DNA of 64,000 nucleotides, taken from contig NZ_CP114588.1 in the NCBI RefSeq assembly GCF_027286325.1, positions 1,054,001-1,118,000 of the forward strand. Direction: 5' to 3'. The DNA is from Salinivibrio kushneri (lineage in GTDB: Bacteria; Pseudomonadota; Gammaproteobacteria; Enterobacterales; Vibrionaceae). This document shows positions 35,033 through 45,689 of the stretch, in pieces. Positions within the stretch are counted from its first letter, which is position 1. The number at the start of each line of letters is the position of its first letter. The notes below the pieces were generated by a model. It saw only the letters and a list, made by a program, of their open reading frames with translations, searched no databases and was not told where the DNA came from. Both the position numbers and the translations under genes were made by a program.

Positions 35033-37663
35033 ATGGGCAAATCTCTCGTCATCGTGGAGTCCCCAGCAAAGGCGAAAACGATCAACAAATATCTCGGCAA
35101 AGACTTCGTGGTGAAGTCGAGTGTCGGGCATGTTCGTGACTTGCCAACTGGAGCGACGCAAGGCGGTAAAAAGGCCGCACCTGTGTCCACGAAAGGGCTC
35201 AGCGCCGAAGAAAAAGCGCGAATCAAAAAAGAAAAAGAACAGAAGGCGCTCATCAATAAGATGGGCGTTGATCCTTACAATGGCTGGCAAGCGAAATACC
35301 AAGTCCTGCCGGGTAAGGAGAAAGTGGTCGCCGAACTCAAGCAGCTAGCGGAAAAAGCGGATCACGTTTATCTCGCAACGGATTTGGACCGCGAAGGGGA
35401 GGCCATTGCTTGGCACTTGCGCGAACTCATCGGTGGTGACAACGATCGCTTTAAGCGCGTGGTCTTTAATGAGATCACCAAAAATGCGATTACGCAGGCG
35501 TTTGAAGCGCCAGGTGACGTCAATATCGACGGTGTTAATGCGCAGCAAGCCCGTCGTTTCCTCGACCGTGTGGTGGGCTTTATGGTCTCGCCGCTGCTGT
35601 GGAAAAAAGTGGCGCGAGGCCTATCGGCTGGTCGTGTGCAGTCGGTCGCGGTTAAGCTGCTTGTTGAGCGAGAGCATCAGATAAAAGCGTTTATTCCTGA
35701 AGAGTTTTGGGATGTGCACGCTGATACGCTCACGCCAAAAGAGCAAGCACTGCGTTTGCTGGTGGCGCAGCAAAACGGTAAGGCTTTTAAGCCGAAGAAC
35801 AAAGATGAGGCAATGGCGGCGGTGTCGGCGCTTGAGCACGCCAGCTTTGTGGTGCGTGATCGCGAAGATCGCCCCTCAACCAGCAAGCCATCAGCGCCTT
35901 ATATCACCTCAACTTTGCAGCAGGCGGCAAGTACGCGCCTGGGCTTTGGGGTGAAGAAAACCATGATGCTGGCCCAGCGTCTTTATGAAGCCGGCTATAT
36001 CACCTATATGCGTACCGACTCGACCAACCTCAGTAAAGAGGCAGTCGAGGCAGCGCGTGGCCACATTGCCAGCGAATACGGTGAGAAATATTTGCCTGAG
36101 TCGGCGAATGTCTATGGGGCAAAAGCCAACGCGCAAGAAGCGCACGAAGCGATTCGTCCCTCTGACGTGGGTGTGAGCGCGAGTGATCTGCAAGGCATGG
36201 ATCCGGACGCGCATCGTCTCTACGACTTGATCTGGCGCCAGTTTGTGGCCTGCCAAATGGTACCGGCAAAATACGACTCGACTACCTTGACGGTCGATGC
36301 GAGCGATTACACCTTGAAAGCGAAAGGGCGCACGTTGCGTTTTGACGGTTGGACTCGGGTACAGCGTCCTTCCGGGAAAAACGAAGATCAAACGTTGCCA
36401 GCGGTTGAGGTGGGTGAATCACTGACACTCGACAAGCTTGATCCGAAACAGCACTTTACTAAGCCACCCGCTCGTTATACCGAAGCGGCCTTGGTCAAAG
36501 AGTTGGAGAAAGCGGGGATTGGTCGTCCGTCTACCTATGCCTCTATCATTTCCACCATTCAAGACCGTGGCTATGTGCGGGTCGAAAACCGTCGCTTCTA
36601 TGCGGAGAAAATGGGCGAGATTGTCACAGACCGTCTCAACCAAAGCTTTGCCGATTTGATGGACTATGACTTTACCGCTCGTATGGAAGCGTCGCTCGAT
36701 AAAATCGCTGAAGGTCAAGCTGACTGGAAAGCCGTGCTTGACGATTTCTTTGCAGACTTTACTGCTGAGCTAGAGCAAGCCGAGCAGGATGAAGACGACG
36801 GTGGCATGAAGCCCAACAACATGGTGATGACAGATATCGACTGTCCAACCTGTGGGCGTAAAATGGGTATTCGCACCGCATCGACTGGGGTGTTTCTTGG
36901 GTGTTCGGGCTACGCATTACCGCCGAAAGAGCGATGCAAAACCACCATCAATTTGATGGACGAAGATGGCATCGTCAATGTGCTCGAAGAGGACGTTGAA
37001 ACCGCTGATCTTCGGGCTATGAAGCGTTGTCCGATTTGTGAAACGGCAATGGACTCTTACCTCATTGATCAGCATCGCAAGCTGCATGTGTGTGGTAATA
37101 ACCCGAGCTGTGAAGGCTACGTGGTCGAAAAAGGTGAATTTAAGCCGAAAGGCTATGACGGCCCAGTGGTGGAGTGCGACAAATGTGGTAGCGACATGGT
37201 GCTGAAAAATGGCCGGTTCGGTAAATACATGGGTTGCACCAATGACGAGTGTAAGAACACGCGTAAGATCCTCAAAAATGGTGACGTGGCGCCACCGAAA
37301 GAGGATCCGGTGCACTTCCCAGAACTGCCATGTGAAAACTCGGATGCTTACTTCGTGTTACGTGATGGTGCTTCAGGCCTGTTCATGGCCGCGAGCAATT
37401 TCCCGAAATCTCGCGAAACCCGTGCACCGCTGGTGGAAGAGCTTCATCGCTTCAAAGATCGCATTTCGGACAAGTTTAAATACCTTGCCGATGCCCCGCA
37501 GGAAGATCCCGATGGGCGTCCTACCGTGGTTCGTTTTGCACGTAAAACCAAAGAGAATTACGTGCGTAGCGAGGAAGACGGTAAACCAACAGGCTGGTCA
37601 GCCTTCTTTGTTGATGGTCAGTGGGAAGTCACTGATAAGCGCAAGAAGAAAGCCAAAGCCTAA
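35033..37663 (+). CDS. topA: DNA topoisomerase I
   Basis: 876-residue type IA topoisomerase that relaxes negative supercoils. TOPRIM domain starts [20 protein letters not shown] and has [15 protein letters not shown]; the active-site Tyr lies in [14 protein letters not shown]. The C-terminal third carries several four-cysteine zinc ribbons ([34 protein letters not shown]) and ends in a basic KRKKKAKA tail. Full length. The order sohB-topA is the usual one in gammaproteobacteria. Confidence 0.98.
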   Translation: MGKSLVIVESPAKAKTINKYLGKDFVVKSSVGHVRDLPTGATQGGKKAAPVSTKGLSAEEKARIKKEKEQKALINKMGVDPYNGWQAKYQVLPGKEKVVAELKQLAEKADHVYLATDLDREGEAIAWHLRELIGGDNDRFKRVVFNEITKNAITQAFEAPGDVNIDGVNAQQARRFLDRVVGFMVSPLLWKKVARGLSAGRVQSVAVKLLVEREHQIKAFIPEEFWDVHADTLTPKEQALRLLVAQQNGKAFKPKNKDEAMAAVSALEHASFVVRDREDRPSTSKPSAPYITSTLQQAASTRLGFGVKKTMMLAQRLYEAGYITYMRTDSTNLSKEAVEAARGHIASEYGEKYLPESANVYGAKANAQEAHEAIRPSDVGVSASDLQGMDPDAHRLYDLIWRQFVACQMVPAKYDSTTLTVDASDYTLKAKGRTLRFDGWTRVQRPSGKNEDQTLPAVEVGESLTLDKLDPKQHFTKPPARYTEAALVKELEKAGIGRPSTYASIISTIQDRGYVRVENRRFYAEKMGEIVTDRLNQSFADLMDYDFTARMEASLDKIAEGQADWKAVLDDFFADFTAELEQAEQDEDDGGMKPNNMVMTDIDCPTCGRKMGIRTASTGVFLGCSGYALPPKERCKTTINLMDEDGIVNVLEEDVETADLRAMKRCPICETAMDSYLIDQHRKLHVCGNNPSCEGYVVEKGEFKPKGYDGPVVECDKCGSDMVLKNGRFGKYMGCTNDECKNTRKILKNGDVAPPKEDPVHFPELPCENSDAYFVLRDGASGLFMAASNFPKSRETRAPLVEELHRFKDRISDKFKYLADAPQEDPDGRPTVVRFARKTKENYVRSEEDGKPTGWSAFFVDGQWEVTDKRKKKAKA

Positions 37664-37684
37664 TCGGTATACCCGCCAACGATT

Positions 37685-37716
37685 AAACCCGCCACCAAGG
37701 CGGGTTTGTTATTTTA
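37685..37716 (+). terminator. Rho-independent terminator after topA
   Basis: AAACCCGCC and GGCGGGTTT pair around ACCAA and are followed by GTTATTTTA. Confidence 0.85.
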
Positions 37717-37805
37717 GGACAAGCTTGCCCTTGCTTGATCCGCACCAATATCCTTTCGACACTAGTTGTTAAAATCTCGCCTTTGTCTTTTATCGCTGAG
37801 GCGTC

Positions 37806-38729
37806 ATGGAGCTGCACCAACTCGTCAATACACTTGGCCAAGATTTGAAACACCGTTATGGCGAACGTGTCCATAAACTCACCCTGCATGGTGGCTTTAG
37901 CTGCCCAAACCGTGATGGCACGCTCGGACGAGGGGGCTGTACTTTTTGCAATGTCGCGTCGTTTTCCGATGAAACCGCGCAGCACCAATCCGTTAGCGAA
38001 CAATTGAGCCTGCGCGCCAAAGAGGTAGACCGAGCACGTCGTTATCTGGCGTATTTTCAAGCCTATACCAGTACTTATGATGAGGTAGAGCGGTTAAAGG
38101 CCTTGTACGAGCAAGCATTAGCGCGTGAAAACATGGTCGGGCTGTGTGTCGGTACAAGGCCGGATTGTGTGCCTGACCAGGTGTTAACGCTGCTGGCGGA
38201 CTATCGTCAACAAGGGTTTGAAGTCTGGTTAGAGCTTGGTTTGCAAACGGGCCATGATAAAACGTTGAAACGCATCAACCGTGGCCATGATGTGGCGGTG
38301 TACGAGCGAATCACCCAACAAGCACGTGCGCTCGGCATCAAAGTGTGCACGCATTTGATTGTTGGCCTGCCTGGTGAGGGCATCACCGACCATCAAACCA
38401 CGATTGACCGTGTCGTGAGCGCTGGCACCGATGGCATCAAACTGCACCCTTTGCATATTGTTGAGGGCAGTACCATGGCGAAAGCGTGGCGGGCGGGACG
38501 TCAAAGCGACATCACGTTAGACGCCTACGTTGACAGCGCCACGATGATGATCCAGCGAACACCGCCTGAGGTGGTGTATCATCGAGTGTCTGCGAGCGCA
38601 CGTCCACCGACGTTACTGGCCCCTTCATGGTGCGAGAATCGCTGGTTAGCGATGACGGCCATTGCTAACCAACTGGACAAACACGGAGCACAAGGCGCTG
38701 CGCTCGGCACTGCTTTTATTGCGCGTTAG
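37806..38729 (+). CDS. Radical SAM protein, TIGR01212/YhcC family
   Basis: 307 residues. The [4Fe-4S]/SAM cluster region is GGFSCPNRDGTLGRGGCTFC, a longer-than-usual spacing that is characteristic of YhcC-like proteins. Other family marks are CVGTRPDCVPDQV, LELGLQTGHDKTLKRINRGH and HLIVGLPGEG. YhcC is linked to tRNA-sulfur or radical chemistry in a few species, but its reaction is not settled. Start ATG 37806. It converges on the RND gene, with the two 3' ends overlapping by about 14 bases. Confidence 0.92.
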   Translation: MELHQLVNTLGQDLKHRYGERVHKLTLHGGFSCPNRDGTLGRGGCTFCNVASFSDETAQHQSVSEQLSLRAKEVDRARRYLAYFQAYTSTYDEVERLKALYEQALARENMVGLCVGTRPDCVPDQVLTLLADYRQQGFEVWLELGLQTGHDKTLKRINRGHDVAVYERITQQARALGIKVCTHLIVGLPGEGITDHQTTIDRVVSAGTDGIKLHPLHIVEGSTMAKAWRAGRQSDITLDAYVDSATMMIQRTPPEVVYHRVSASARPPTLLAPSWCENRWLAMTAIANQLDKHGAQGAALGTAFIAR

Positions 38730-41700
38730 GCTCGGACTGTGATGAGGAAACGCCGGGGGTCAGTCGGCGCAGCCGTTGTCCAATATCTTGCAACATCAGA
38801 TATAAACACGGTACCAAGAACAGCGTCAGCAAGGTGGCAAACATCACCGCAAAGCCAAGTGCGACCGCCATTGGGATAACAAACCGCGCTTGCAGGCTGG
38901 TTTCAAACATGATGGGTAACACGCCTGCAAAGGTGGTGATCGACGTCAGTGTGATCGCCCGAAAACGGGCACAGCCTGCGTCGATCACTGCTTTTTTTAT
39001 CGCAATCCCCGCGCCACGGGCTCGATTAATATAATCCGTCATCACCAGCGCATCGTTGACTACCACGCCCGCTGCGGCAATCAAACCAAAGGTCGACATC
39101 ATACTTAAATCAATATCAAACCAATAATGTCCCCAAATGGCACCCGTTAAGCTAAACGGGATCACCGACATGATAATCAGTGGTTGCGTATAGCTTTTTA
39201 AGGGCACGGCTAACAACGCGTAGACCACAATCATCCCAGCGACAAAGAACAGCTTTTGTTCATCTTGCTGTGCCTGCTGCTCTTCAATTGAGCCACTGAG
39301 TTCACTGGTAACATCCGGATAATCGGCCAATACCTCCGGGATCACCGATTGTTGAATCGTCCCAACCACTTGATTGGGTTCGACTAACTCTTCATCAATC
39401 GCCCCATAGACATAAACCGTTCTAAATCCTGCTTCGCGGCGCAGGCTACTCACCCCGGGTTGTTGTTTAAGTTCAACCACATCGCCCAACATAACTTGTT
39501 GACCAGTTGGGGTAGTGATCACCGCGTAACGTAGTGATGAAAACGCCTCCCGCGTTAATTTGGGGTAGCGCACCATGACTTTTATTTCTTCACCGTCACG
39601 GATTAGGCGTTGCGCTTCGCCTCCGTAGAAACTCCCTCCCACTTGCTGGGCAATGGTGGTGAGATCCAATCCCAGATCATGAGCCACGGGCGTGAGGGAA
39701 ATGAGCACTTCCTGACTGCCTGAATCAATGGACGAAGACACATCGAAAAGGCCCGCTTGCTGGTTAAGGCGCGACATTAAAGCACGTCCGGCTGTGTTGA
39801 GTGTATCGATGTTGGGGCCAAAAAGGAGAAAGCCAAACTCGTCACCTTGCTCTCCGCCATTCACATCGTCTTGAATGGTGAGTTTTTTAACGCCCGGTAT
39901 TTCTGGCATCGCCTCGCGCCAACGCCGAGATAGCTCGAAGGTGGTAAAGGGGCGCAACGTATCGTCTACCAAGGGGATCACCAGCTGTCCGGATGTTCGT
40001 CCTTCATTAAACACTAGGGTGTCTTGCACCATGGCTTGCCCTGTTGCTTCCTCTGTCTTTGCATCGACGCGATAAACCATGTCTTCAATGGCTTTAAGTG
40101 CAGCAATGGTTTGCTCACTGGACGCATTGTTGTTCATCTCCAGCCGAATATTGGGAAAATCATGTGGGACTTTGGGCGTGGGGACCATGCGTACATGGCT
40201 GGCGATCACCAACGAAATACTGGTGGCTAATAGGGCAACAAATAACGCGAAAACCGACCAGCGCCAATGTACCGCAAAAGTGACGGCCTGGCGGTATGGG
40301 CCATTCACAAACCGATGAAATTGCCGATTAAAGCGCTGACGGAAGCTATTTGATTTGGGGGTAGAAAAGTGGGTGTGCGCTAAGTGAGCGGGCAAAATAA
40401 GCTTCGACTCCACCAAGCTAAAGAGCAGGCACAAGATGACGATTGACGCGATGCCAAAGAAAAAGGCGCGTTCAGGGCCGCTCGACATAATAAAAGGTGC
40501 AAAGACGGCAATGGTGGTGAGTACGCCAAAAGTGGCAGGGGTGGCAACACGCTGCGCGCCTGCGACAACGTTATTGACGCCACCGCCTTTGTGCTCCACT
40601 TCGGTGTAAACACTTTCACCGATGACGATAGCGTCATCGACGACGATACCTAGCACCATAATAAACGCAAACAGTGAGACGATATTGATGCTAACCCCAA
40701 TTACTGGCATTAGCATGACGGCACCAAGAAAACAGACCGGCAAGCCGATAAGCACCCAGAGTGCAAGTTTAAAGCGCAAAAACAATGTCAGCAGTAACGC
40801 TACTAATACCGCCCCTTGTAATAAGTTTTTTAGCATCATATCAAGGCGGGCATTGAGGTAGTGTGTCATGTCTACCACCGATTTGAGTGCGAGCCCGGCG
40901 GGTAATGAAGCGTTTTTTTCACTGATGTAATCTTTGACTGCATCAGCGACAGTGACCATGTTTTGGCTAGCGGTGGCGTTCACCGAGAGAAAAATCGCGT
41001 TTTGTCCTGAGTATTTAAAATAGCGTTCGCCTTCCGTAAACCCATCTTTAATGGTCGCGATATCTTGTAACAACAGCTGACTGCCATTAGGGCCAATTTT
41101 GATTGGGATCTGGCGAAACTCATCACCGCGGTAGCGTTGATTCTCGACACGAATCGCAATCATTCCGCTGTCGGTGCGGACTTCACCGGCAGAGAAGTTG
41201 GCGGAATAGCGGGCAATGGCGTCACTCACCTGGTTAAGCGTGAGGTTATACTTGCGCAGAATACGGGGTGCCACTTCGATGGCAATCTCGTAGGTCGGGG
41301 CACTGAGCTCCACCAAGGTGACGTCCTTGAGTTGGAGGAGTTCGTCTTCAATGTCCTGTGCCACGCGTTTAAGCTCAGTGAGTGGCTTGTTGCCTACCAC
41401 TGCCATTTGAATGACGGTTTGGCGAAACTCCACTTGCGCGACATTAAGCGGCTCCATCGACGCGGGGAGATTAGAGAGGGCGTCGACCTCTTGCTTTACG
41501 CGGTCCAGGACGAGATTGAGATCTTCCCCAACATCCACTTCTATTTCTACTTGACCAAATCCGCGCCGCGCGGTTGAAACCACAGATTCAATGCCCGTCA
41601 CATCTTTAATCGCCTCTTCGACTTTAACCAGAATACTTTCTTCGACCTCTTGTGGCGACGCCCCAGGATAGTCTGCTGTGATATGGATATAGTTGATTTC

Positions 41701-41844
41701 GATGTTAGGGAACATCTGGCGTTGAATGAAAAAATAACTGGCAACCCCCATGATGAGTACAAACACCATGATCAGATTTGCCGCAACCGGATTGTGGGCA
41801 AAATAGGCAATGAGCCCACGCGATGGCGTGTCAGCATTATTCAT
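38716..41844 (-). CDS. RND-family efflux pump, inner-membrane transporter
   Basis: 1042 residues with 12 membrane helices and two large periplasmic loops, AcrB/MdtB-like superfamily. Begins IAYFAHNPVAANLIMVFVL and has ADYPGASPQEVEESILVKVE, the proton-relay pair in MVLGIVVDDAIVIGESV (TM4), and AAAGVVVNDALVMTDYINRA in the second half. Drives proton-coupled export of drugs, bile salts or similar. Its start overlaps the stop of the adaptor gene by eight bases. No outer-membrane TolC partner is adjacent. Substrate unknown. Confidence 0.95.
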   Translation of the reverse strand: MNNADTPSRGLIAYFAHNPVAANLIMVFVLIMGVASYFFIQRQMFPNIEINYIHITADYPGASPQEVEESILVKVEEAIKDVTGIESVVSTARRGFGQVEIEVDVGEDLNLVLDRVKQEVDALSNLPASMEPLNVAQVEFRQTVIQMAVVGNKPLTELKRVAQDIEDELLQLKDVTLVELSAPTYEIAIEVAPRILRKYNLTLNQVSDAIARYSANFSAGEVRTDSGMIAIRVENQRYRGDEFRQIPIKIGPNGSQLLLQDIATIKDGFTEGERYFKYSGQNAIFLSVNATASQNMVTVADAVKDYISEKNASLPAGLALKSVVDMTHYLNARLDMMLKNLLQGAVLVALLLTLFLRFKLALWVLIGLPVCFLGAVMLMPVIGVSINIVSLFAFIMVLGIVVDDAIVIGESVYTEVEHKGGGVNNVVAGAQRVATPATFGVLTTIAVFAPFIMSSGPERAFFFGIASIVILCLLFSLVESKLILPAHLAHTHFSTPKSNSFRQRFNRQFHRFVNGPYRQAVTFAVHWRWSVFALFVALLATSISLVIASHVRMVPTPKVPHDFPNIRLEMNNNASSEQTIAALKAIEDMVYRVDAKTEEATGQAMVQDTLVFNEGRTSGQLVIPLVDDTLRPFTTFELSRRWREAMPEIPGVKKLTIQDDVNGGEQGDEFGFLLFGPNIDTLNTAGRALMSRLNQQAGLFDVSSSIDSGSQEVLISLTPVAHDLGLDLTTIAQQVGGSFYGGEAQRLIRDGEEIKVMVRYPKLTREAFSSLRYAVITTPTGQQVMLGDVVELKQQPGVSSLRREAGFRTVYVYGAIDEELVEPNQVVGTIQQSVIPEVLADYPDVTSELSGSIEEQQAQQDEQKLFFVAGMIVVYALLAVPLKSYTQPLIIMSVIPFSLTGAIWGHYWFDIDLSMMSTFGLIAAAGVVVNDALVMTDYINRARGAGIAIKKAVIDAGCARFRAITLTSITTFAGVLPIMFETSLQARFVIPMAVALGFAVMFATLLTLFLVPCLYLMLQDIGQRLRRLTPGVSSSQSEPNAQ

Positions 41845-42982
41845 TTTTACCCTCCGGCGATACCTGCGATGCGACGCGAACCGTCATGCCAGGCTCGGGG
41901 AATTCAGGCAGCGTGGTGACGACTTGGTCATCATCGCTTAAGCCTTTGTCAGCGTAGATATACTGTCCTTCTGTTCTCACCACGCGAAGTGTACGCGGAG
42001 TGAGCTTGCCCGCTTGGTTGACTACCCAAACTTGGCGATTGTTCATTAAGGACTGCGGAAGCTTAAAGACGTTCTCCAATGTTGTCCCTTTGAACGTCGC
42101 CTCGATATAACTGCCAAAAGGTAGGGCGGGTTTAGCCGACTGGATGCCGTAAGGATCATCAAGGCGCACCACAACCCGCATCATTCGCGTACTTTGTTCC
42201 ACGATGCCGAGATCGCGTACGAGTCGCGCTTGGCGTTGAATCGGCTCGCGGCCGCTACGGGTAAGCTGAACCTCGATCCCCGCTAATGGTCGGGGGAGAA
42301 AGAGTGTATCGAAGCCAGCAATAGGTAAATGCACTTCCGCAGCCTCGATGCTATTGAGTACGCCCACCGGGCTCCCTGCGTTGATGTACTGCCCAACCCC
42401 GACGTCTCGCGATACAACGAGCGCATCATAAGGGGCAGTCACTTGGCAGTTGTCTAAGTCGCGTTGTGCACGTTTTAACGCTGCTTGCGCTGATTTTACT
42501 CGGGCTTTTGCACTGAGTACTTGTGGCTTGCGTAAGTAGAGATCGGTGACTTGTGAGGGCGGAAGGCTTTTTGCCTGACGTTTTGCCACCGCTGCCTGGG
42601 CTTGTTCTTCTATCAAGGCCGCTTTTGCACTGGCAAGGTCGGCTTCGGCATTCAGTACCGCTGCTTGATAGTTATCAGGCTCGATCGAAAATAGCACATC
42701 GCCACTTTTAACAATGCCGCCAGCAACAAAATTTGGATGCCAAGCGACGACTTCACCAGACACTTGGGCAGAAAGCTGTGTGGTTTCTAAAGGGGTGATC
42801 TCACCGTGAGCCCGTAAAACCACTTGATGCTGGGTAGGATGAGCCACGCGCGTTTCAACAATCGGTGGTGGTGGGGGCGCATCATTTTCTTGGGGTGCTG
42901 GCTCCGTTGCCGCAATGGCGGTATAGCCAAGATAGCCAAGACCGAGAATAATCAGAGGTAAAAACCAACGTAGTCCTTTCAT
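41837..42982 (-). CDS. RND efflux periplasmic adaptor (membrane fusion protein)
   Basis: 381 residues. N-terminal anchor GLRWFLPLIILGLGYLGY, then a proline-rich linker (PAPQENDAPPPPP), lipoyl/barrel-sandwich strands around a coiled-coil hairpin (about 100-180; ADLASAKAALIEEQAQAAVA), and beta-barrel strands to the end. Typical HlyD/AcrA-type adaptor. I chose ATG 42982 with AAGGA upstream; the GTG at 43027 would add 15 Arg-rich residues. Co-transcribed with the pump gene, which it overlaps. Confidence 0.93.
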   Translation of the reverse strand: MKGLRWFLPLIILGLGYLGYTAIAATEPAPQENDAPPPPPIVETRVAHPTQHQVVLRAHGEITPLETTQLSAQVSGEVVAWHPNFVAGGIVKSGDVLFSIEPDNYQAAVLNAEADLASAKAALIEEQAQAAVAKRQAKSLPPSQVTDLYLRKPQVLSAKARVKSAQAALKRAQRDLDNCQVTAPYDALVVSRDVGVGQYINAGSPVGVLNSIEAAEVHLPIAGFDTLFLPRPLAGIEVQLTRSGREPIQRQARLVRDLGIVEQSTRMMRVVVRLDDPYGIQSAKPALPFGSYIEATFKGTTLENVFKLPQSLMNNRQVWVVNQAGKLTPRTLRVVRTEGQYIYADKGLSDDDQVVTTLPEFPEPGMTVRVASQVSPEGKNE

Positions 42983-43783
42983 TGATGCTGGGATCCTTCT
43001 TCGCCATCGCGTGGTGGTATGTCGCACTATGGGGTGAGCTTAACGCTTCATTGACTAATCTATCACGCGAATCTGTTGATTGAATGACAGGTCAACCCAA
43101 CTTTTGATGCGCATCAGTTTTTCTACAAGGGTCAGTACGGCTTGATATGCAACAGCGATCGTTGGACGACGGCGCATCAACGTCTAAGTACCGAGACGAG
43201 ACTTTGCCACGGATGAATACCGATGACGTAAAGCCAGTAGTCATCGTAGTTATTTTTCATAATAAAATTACATACTGACTCGATATTATGCGTTTTTTTG
43301 CCGTTTTTGACGATAATGAAATCTGTTTGACGTAAAAAAAGACCTTCCTTTATCCGTTTCTTTCTCGTTAATTTCGTAAGAAAAATAAGATTGGCGATTT
43401 TTGTCGTTTTTGACGTGATTTTCTCCCCGATAACTACGATATTTATTTCATGATTTTTACATAAAAACACGTGTCGATGTCCGCTGTGGTTTTTGTTTTT
43501 CGCATAAGATACTGTTTATACTTAGTTTTTGTTTTTAATGAATAAGATCTATGTCATAAAACGGTCAAAAACATGCTCTAGTTCATATTATTTGTATTAA
43601 AAATTAAGTCTTGATTGATATTTTTCTTTGCGTAATTAGTCTGAAGGTGTGGTTACACGAAATGTGTAAGCAGCGGGGGAAAGCTGAAATCTGTTTCTCA
43701 GCTTTCAAATCGGTTTTGCACTCGATAAAACTTAATAAATCAACGAGGCAAAACCCGTATCTTGCAGGTAGCAGGAGTTTTTC
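42983..43783. other. Long AT-rich intergenic region upstream of the porin gene
   Basis: About 800 bases with clearly lower GC than the surroundings. The motif CGTTTTTGACG occurs at 43302-43312 and 43405-43415, and its inverted partner GGTCAAAAAC at 43563-43572. A 97-codon minus-strand frame exists at 43177-43470 but has no ribosome-binding site or family match and I do not call it. The region probably carries porin regulation and possibly an sRNA. Confidence 0.55.
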
Positions 43784-44797
43784 ATGAATAAGATTTTTAA
43801 GCGTTCGCTTATTAGTGCAGTGGTTGCATTAGGATCAACTGGCGCAATGGCCGCCGACCACGAAGGTGTGGTTGGTGTTTTGACTGACTACAATGTCGAC
43901 CTTTATGGTGTTGCGGCTATTTCAGCCTTCAACCAAGAAGATGGTAACGGCTACGACTATGAGAATGAATCTCGCGTCGGGGTTCGAGCCGGTAAGGCGT
44001 TTAATGACGATGTCTATATCTTCATGCAAATCGAGTCAGGGTATGTCGGTGAAGATGGAACAGGCGCAACATTAGGTAATCGTGATACTTTCATTGGTAT
44101 GAAAGGGGATTGGGGGCAAGTGCGTTTTGGTCGTATGTTGACGCCAATGTATGAAGTGGTGGATTGGCCCTATTCGAACCCTGGGTTAGGCCGCGTTTTT
44201 GACTGGGGGGCGGATACGAAGTCGCATTATGATCGTAAAGGTGATATCGCGCGTTATGACTCACCCGATTTAAATGGTTTTAGTTTTGACGTGTCAGTGG
44301 GGCGCGGCGATAAAGATGTCAAAGGCTCAAACCACTTTGGGGCCGCTGCGCACTATACGTTAGCGGACGCATTTACTCTTCATGGTGGATACGAATATAA
44401 CTCAAATTATGAGGGTGATATTGATACCAAGGCCTACTTAGCAGGGGTTGAAATTCCTCTCCCAGGTGGATTTAAGGTGTCTGCCGCGTATAAATATAAC
44501 GATGGCGTGTACAACACCGCGGGCGTTAACAAGGGGACTGAGGCGGAGCAAGATCAAGTATCAGTGGTCGGTGAGTACTGGAATGGTCCGTGGGGTTACC
44601 GCTTAGGTTATGCCGCGAATGGCGATTCTGACTTAGATAACAATGCCGATGTCGATGATAGTGATTCAGTCATTGCGGGTCAGATCATGTACTCGAAAAA
44701 TGGTTTCTTGCCTTATCTTCGTATTGGTCAGCACGATGCTGGTAACCTAGAAGACGAAAAAGCGTTTGCTCGTCTGGGTATTGAATATAACTTTTAA
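43784..44797 (+). CDS. Outer-membrane porin, OmpU/OmpC-like general porin
   Basis: 337 residues. Signal peptide NKIFKRSLISAVVALGSTGAMA, cleaved before ADHEG. The mature barrel has typical porin strands: VDLYGVAAISAF, ESRVGVRAGKAFNDD, YIFMQIESGYV, GDWGQVRFGRMLTP and the constriction-loop PYSNPGL..., ending ...FARLGIEYNF with a terminal Phe. Strongly acidic, as in halophilic or marine porins. AGGAG precedes the ATG by about 8 bases. A strong terminator follows. Confidence 0.94.
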   Translation: MNKIFKRSLISAVVALGSTGAMAADHEGVVGVLTDYNVDLYGVAAISAFNQEDGNGYDYENESRVGVRAGKAFNDDVYIFMQIESGYVGEDGTGATLGNRDTFIGMKGDWGQVRFGRMLTPMYEVVDWPYSNPGLGRVFDWGADTKSHYDRKGDIARYDSPDLNGFSFDVSVGRGDKDVKGSNHFGAAAHYTLADAFTLHGGYEYNSNYEGDIDTKAYLAGVEIPLPGGFKVSAAYKYNDGVYNTAGVNKGTEAEQDQVSVVGEYWNGPWGYRLGYAANGDSDLDNNADVDDSDSVIAGQIMYSKNGFLPYLRIGQHDAGNLEDEKAFARLGIEYNF

Positions 44798-44827
44798 CTG
44801 TAGCACTTTGCCTTTCTATTCTTTTTT

Positions 44828-44852
44828 GCCGGCCAGGATGGCCGGTTTTTTT
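44828..44852 (+). terminator. Rho-independent terminator after the porin gene
   Basis: GCCGGCC and GGCCGG pair around AGGAT and precede seven T. Confidence 0.92.
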
Positions 44853-44873
44853 AACTTCCTGTGAGGGGGCTGT

Positions 44874-45689
44874 ATGAAAGCATCTTTCCGTCTTGTGACC
44901 GCATCTAGTTGTCTACTCATTGTCGGTTGTACTAGCTTTGATTCGTCGAGCCAGTTTGATGATGTCGCGAGTTCAGTGAAAGAACGTCGCCACTATGTGC
45001 AGGTGGTGACGAAATCGATCACGCCAGACATTCAGGTCTTGTCTGGGGCGAATGTCGTTAAAGCAAATGCTAATTATGTGGCGAATTACCCGGTTGATAA
45101 GTCAGCAGGGCCAGACGTAGCTCCCTCCAAACTAATGACTGAGGTCTCATATTTTAAGAATTATCAAGAATATGAAACCGTCACCATTAAAGGTGAGACG
45201 TTCCCTCTTGAAAACACCCAAGTGACGTCGGAGACGTGTACAGAACACTGTGTGACGACGCAATATGTATCATTCCCGCTATCGCCAGACACTGCCACCA
45301 CTTGGCCGGAATCACAAGTTACCTATACCTTGAGTAGTGCCGGAGGAGGGAACCGGGTGCAATTATCGATTCCCAATGCTTACTTTATTGCGGTCAACGA
45401 TGAGGCTTCGCGAGTATTGGGGCAAAGCCAGTCCACTGTATCCTCTAGTCAGACAGCCCCAGTGAAAGACACGAAAGAGAAACCAGAAGAAATGGTGGAC
45501 TACTGGTATCAGAAAGCGAGTGACGCCGACCGACGAGCTTTTGCGGATTGGGCGTTTGCGCATCGTGACGGTAGCGGAGTGATGCCTACCACCCAGAGTC
45601 AGCCTTTGCAGATGATGGGATATTGGTATCAGCAGGCGACTGCTACCTCGCGGAAAGCCATCCTTACTTGGTTACTAAACCAGTCCTAG
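44874..45689 (+). CDS. Lipoprotein with two C-terminal YWYQ repeats
   Basis: 271 residues. Lipobox LLIVGC (Cys19) shows a lipid-anchored envelope protein. The body is strand-rich and contains a Cys pair (TCTEHC). Two C-terminal repeats share the pattern M-x2-YWYQ-x-A-x5-R-x-A/F-x3-W: EMVDYWYQKASDADRRAFAD (about 200-225) and QMMGYWYQQATATSRKAILT (about 245-268). Similar repeats occur in YccT/DUF2057-like envelope proteins of vibrios, so that family is my best guess. Its stop codon shares CTAG with the converging MocR gene. Confidence 0.75.
   Translation: MKASFRLVTASSCLLIVGCTSFDSSSQFDDVASSVKERRHYVQVVTKSITPDIQVLSGANVVKANANYVANYPVDKSAGPDVAPSKLMTEVSYFKNYQEYETVTIKGETFPLENTQVTSETCTEHCVTTQYVSFPLSPDTATTWPESQVTYTLSSAGGGNRVQLSIPNAYFIAVNDEASRVLGQSQSTVSSSQTAPVKDTKEKPEEMVDYWYQKASDADRRAFADWAFAHRDGSGVMPTTQSQPLQMMGYWYQQATATSRKAILTWLLNQS

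Noticed and set aside
43177-43470. 97-codon minus-strand ORF in the gap before the porin gene
   Set aside because: AT-rich region favours chance ORFs; no ribosome-binding site, no recognisable fold, and it overlaps the repeated regulatory-looking motif.
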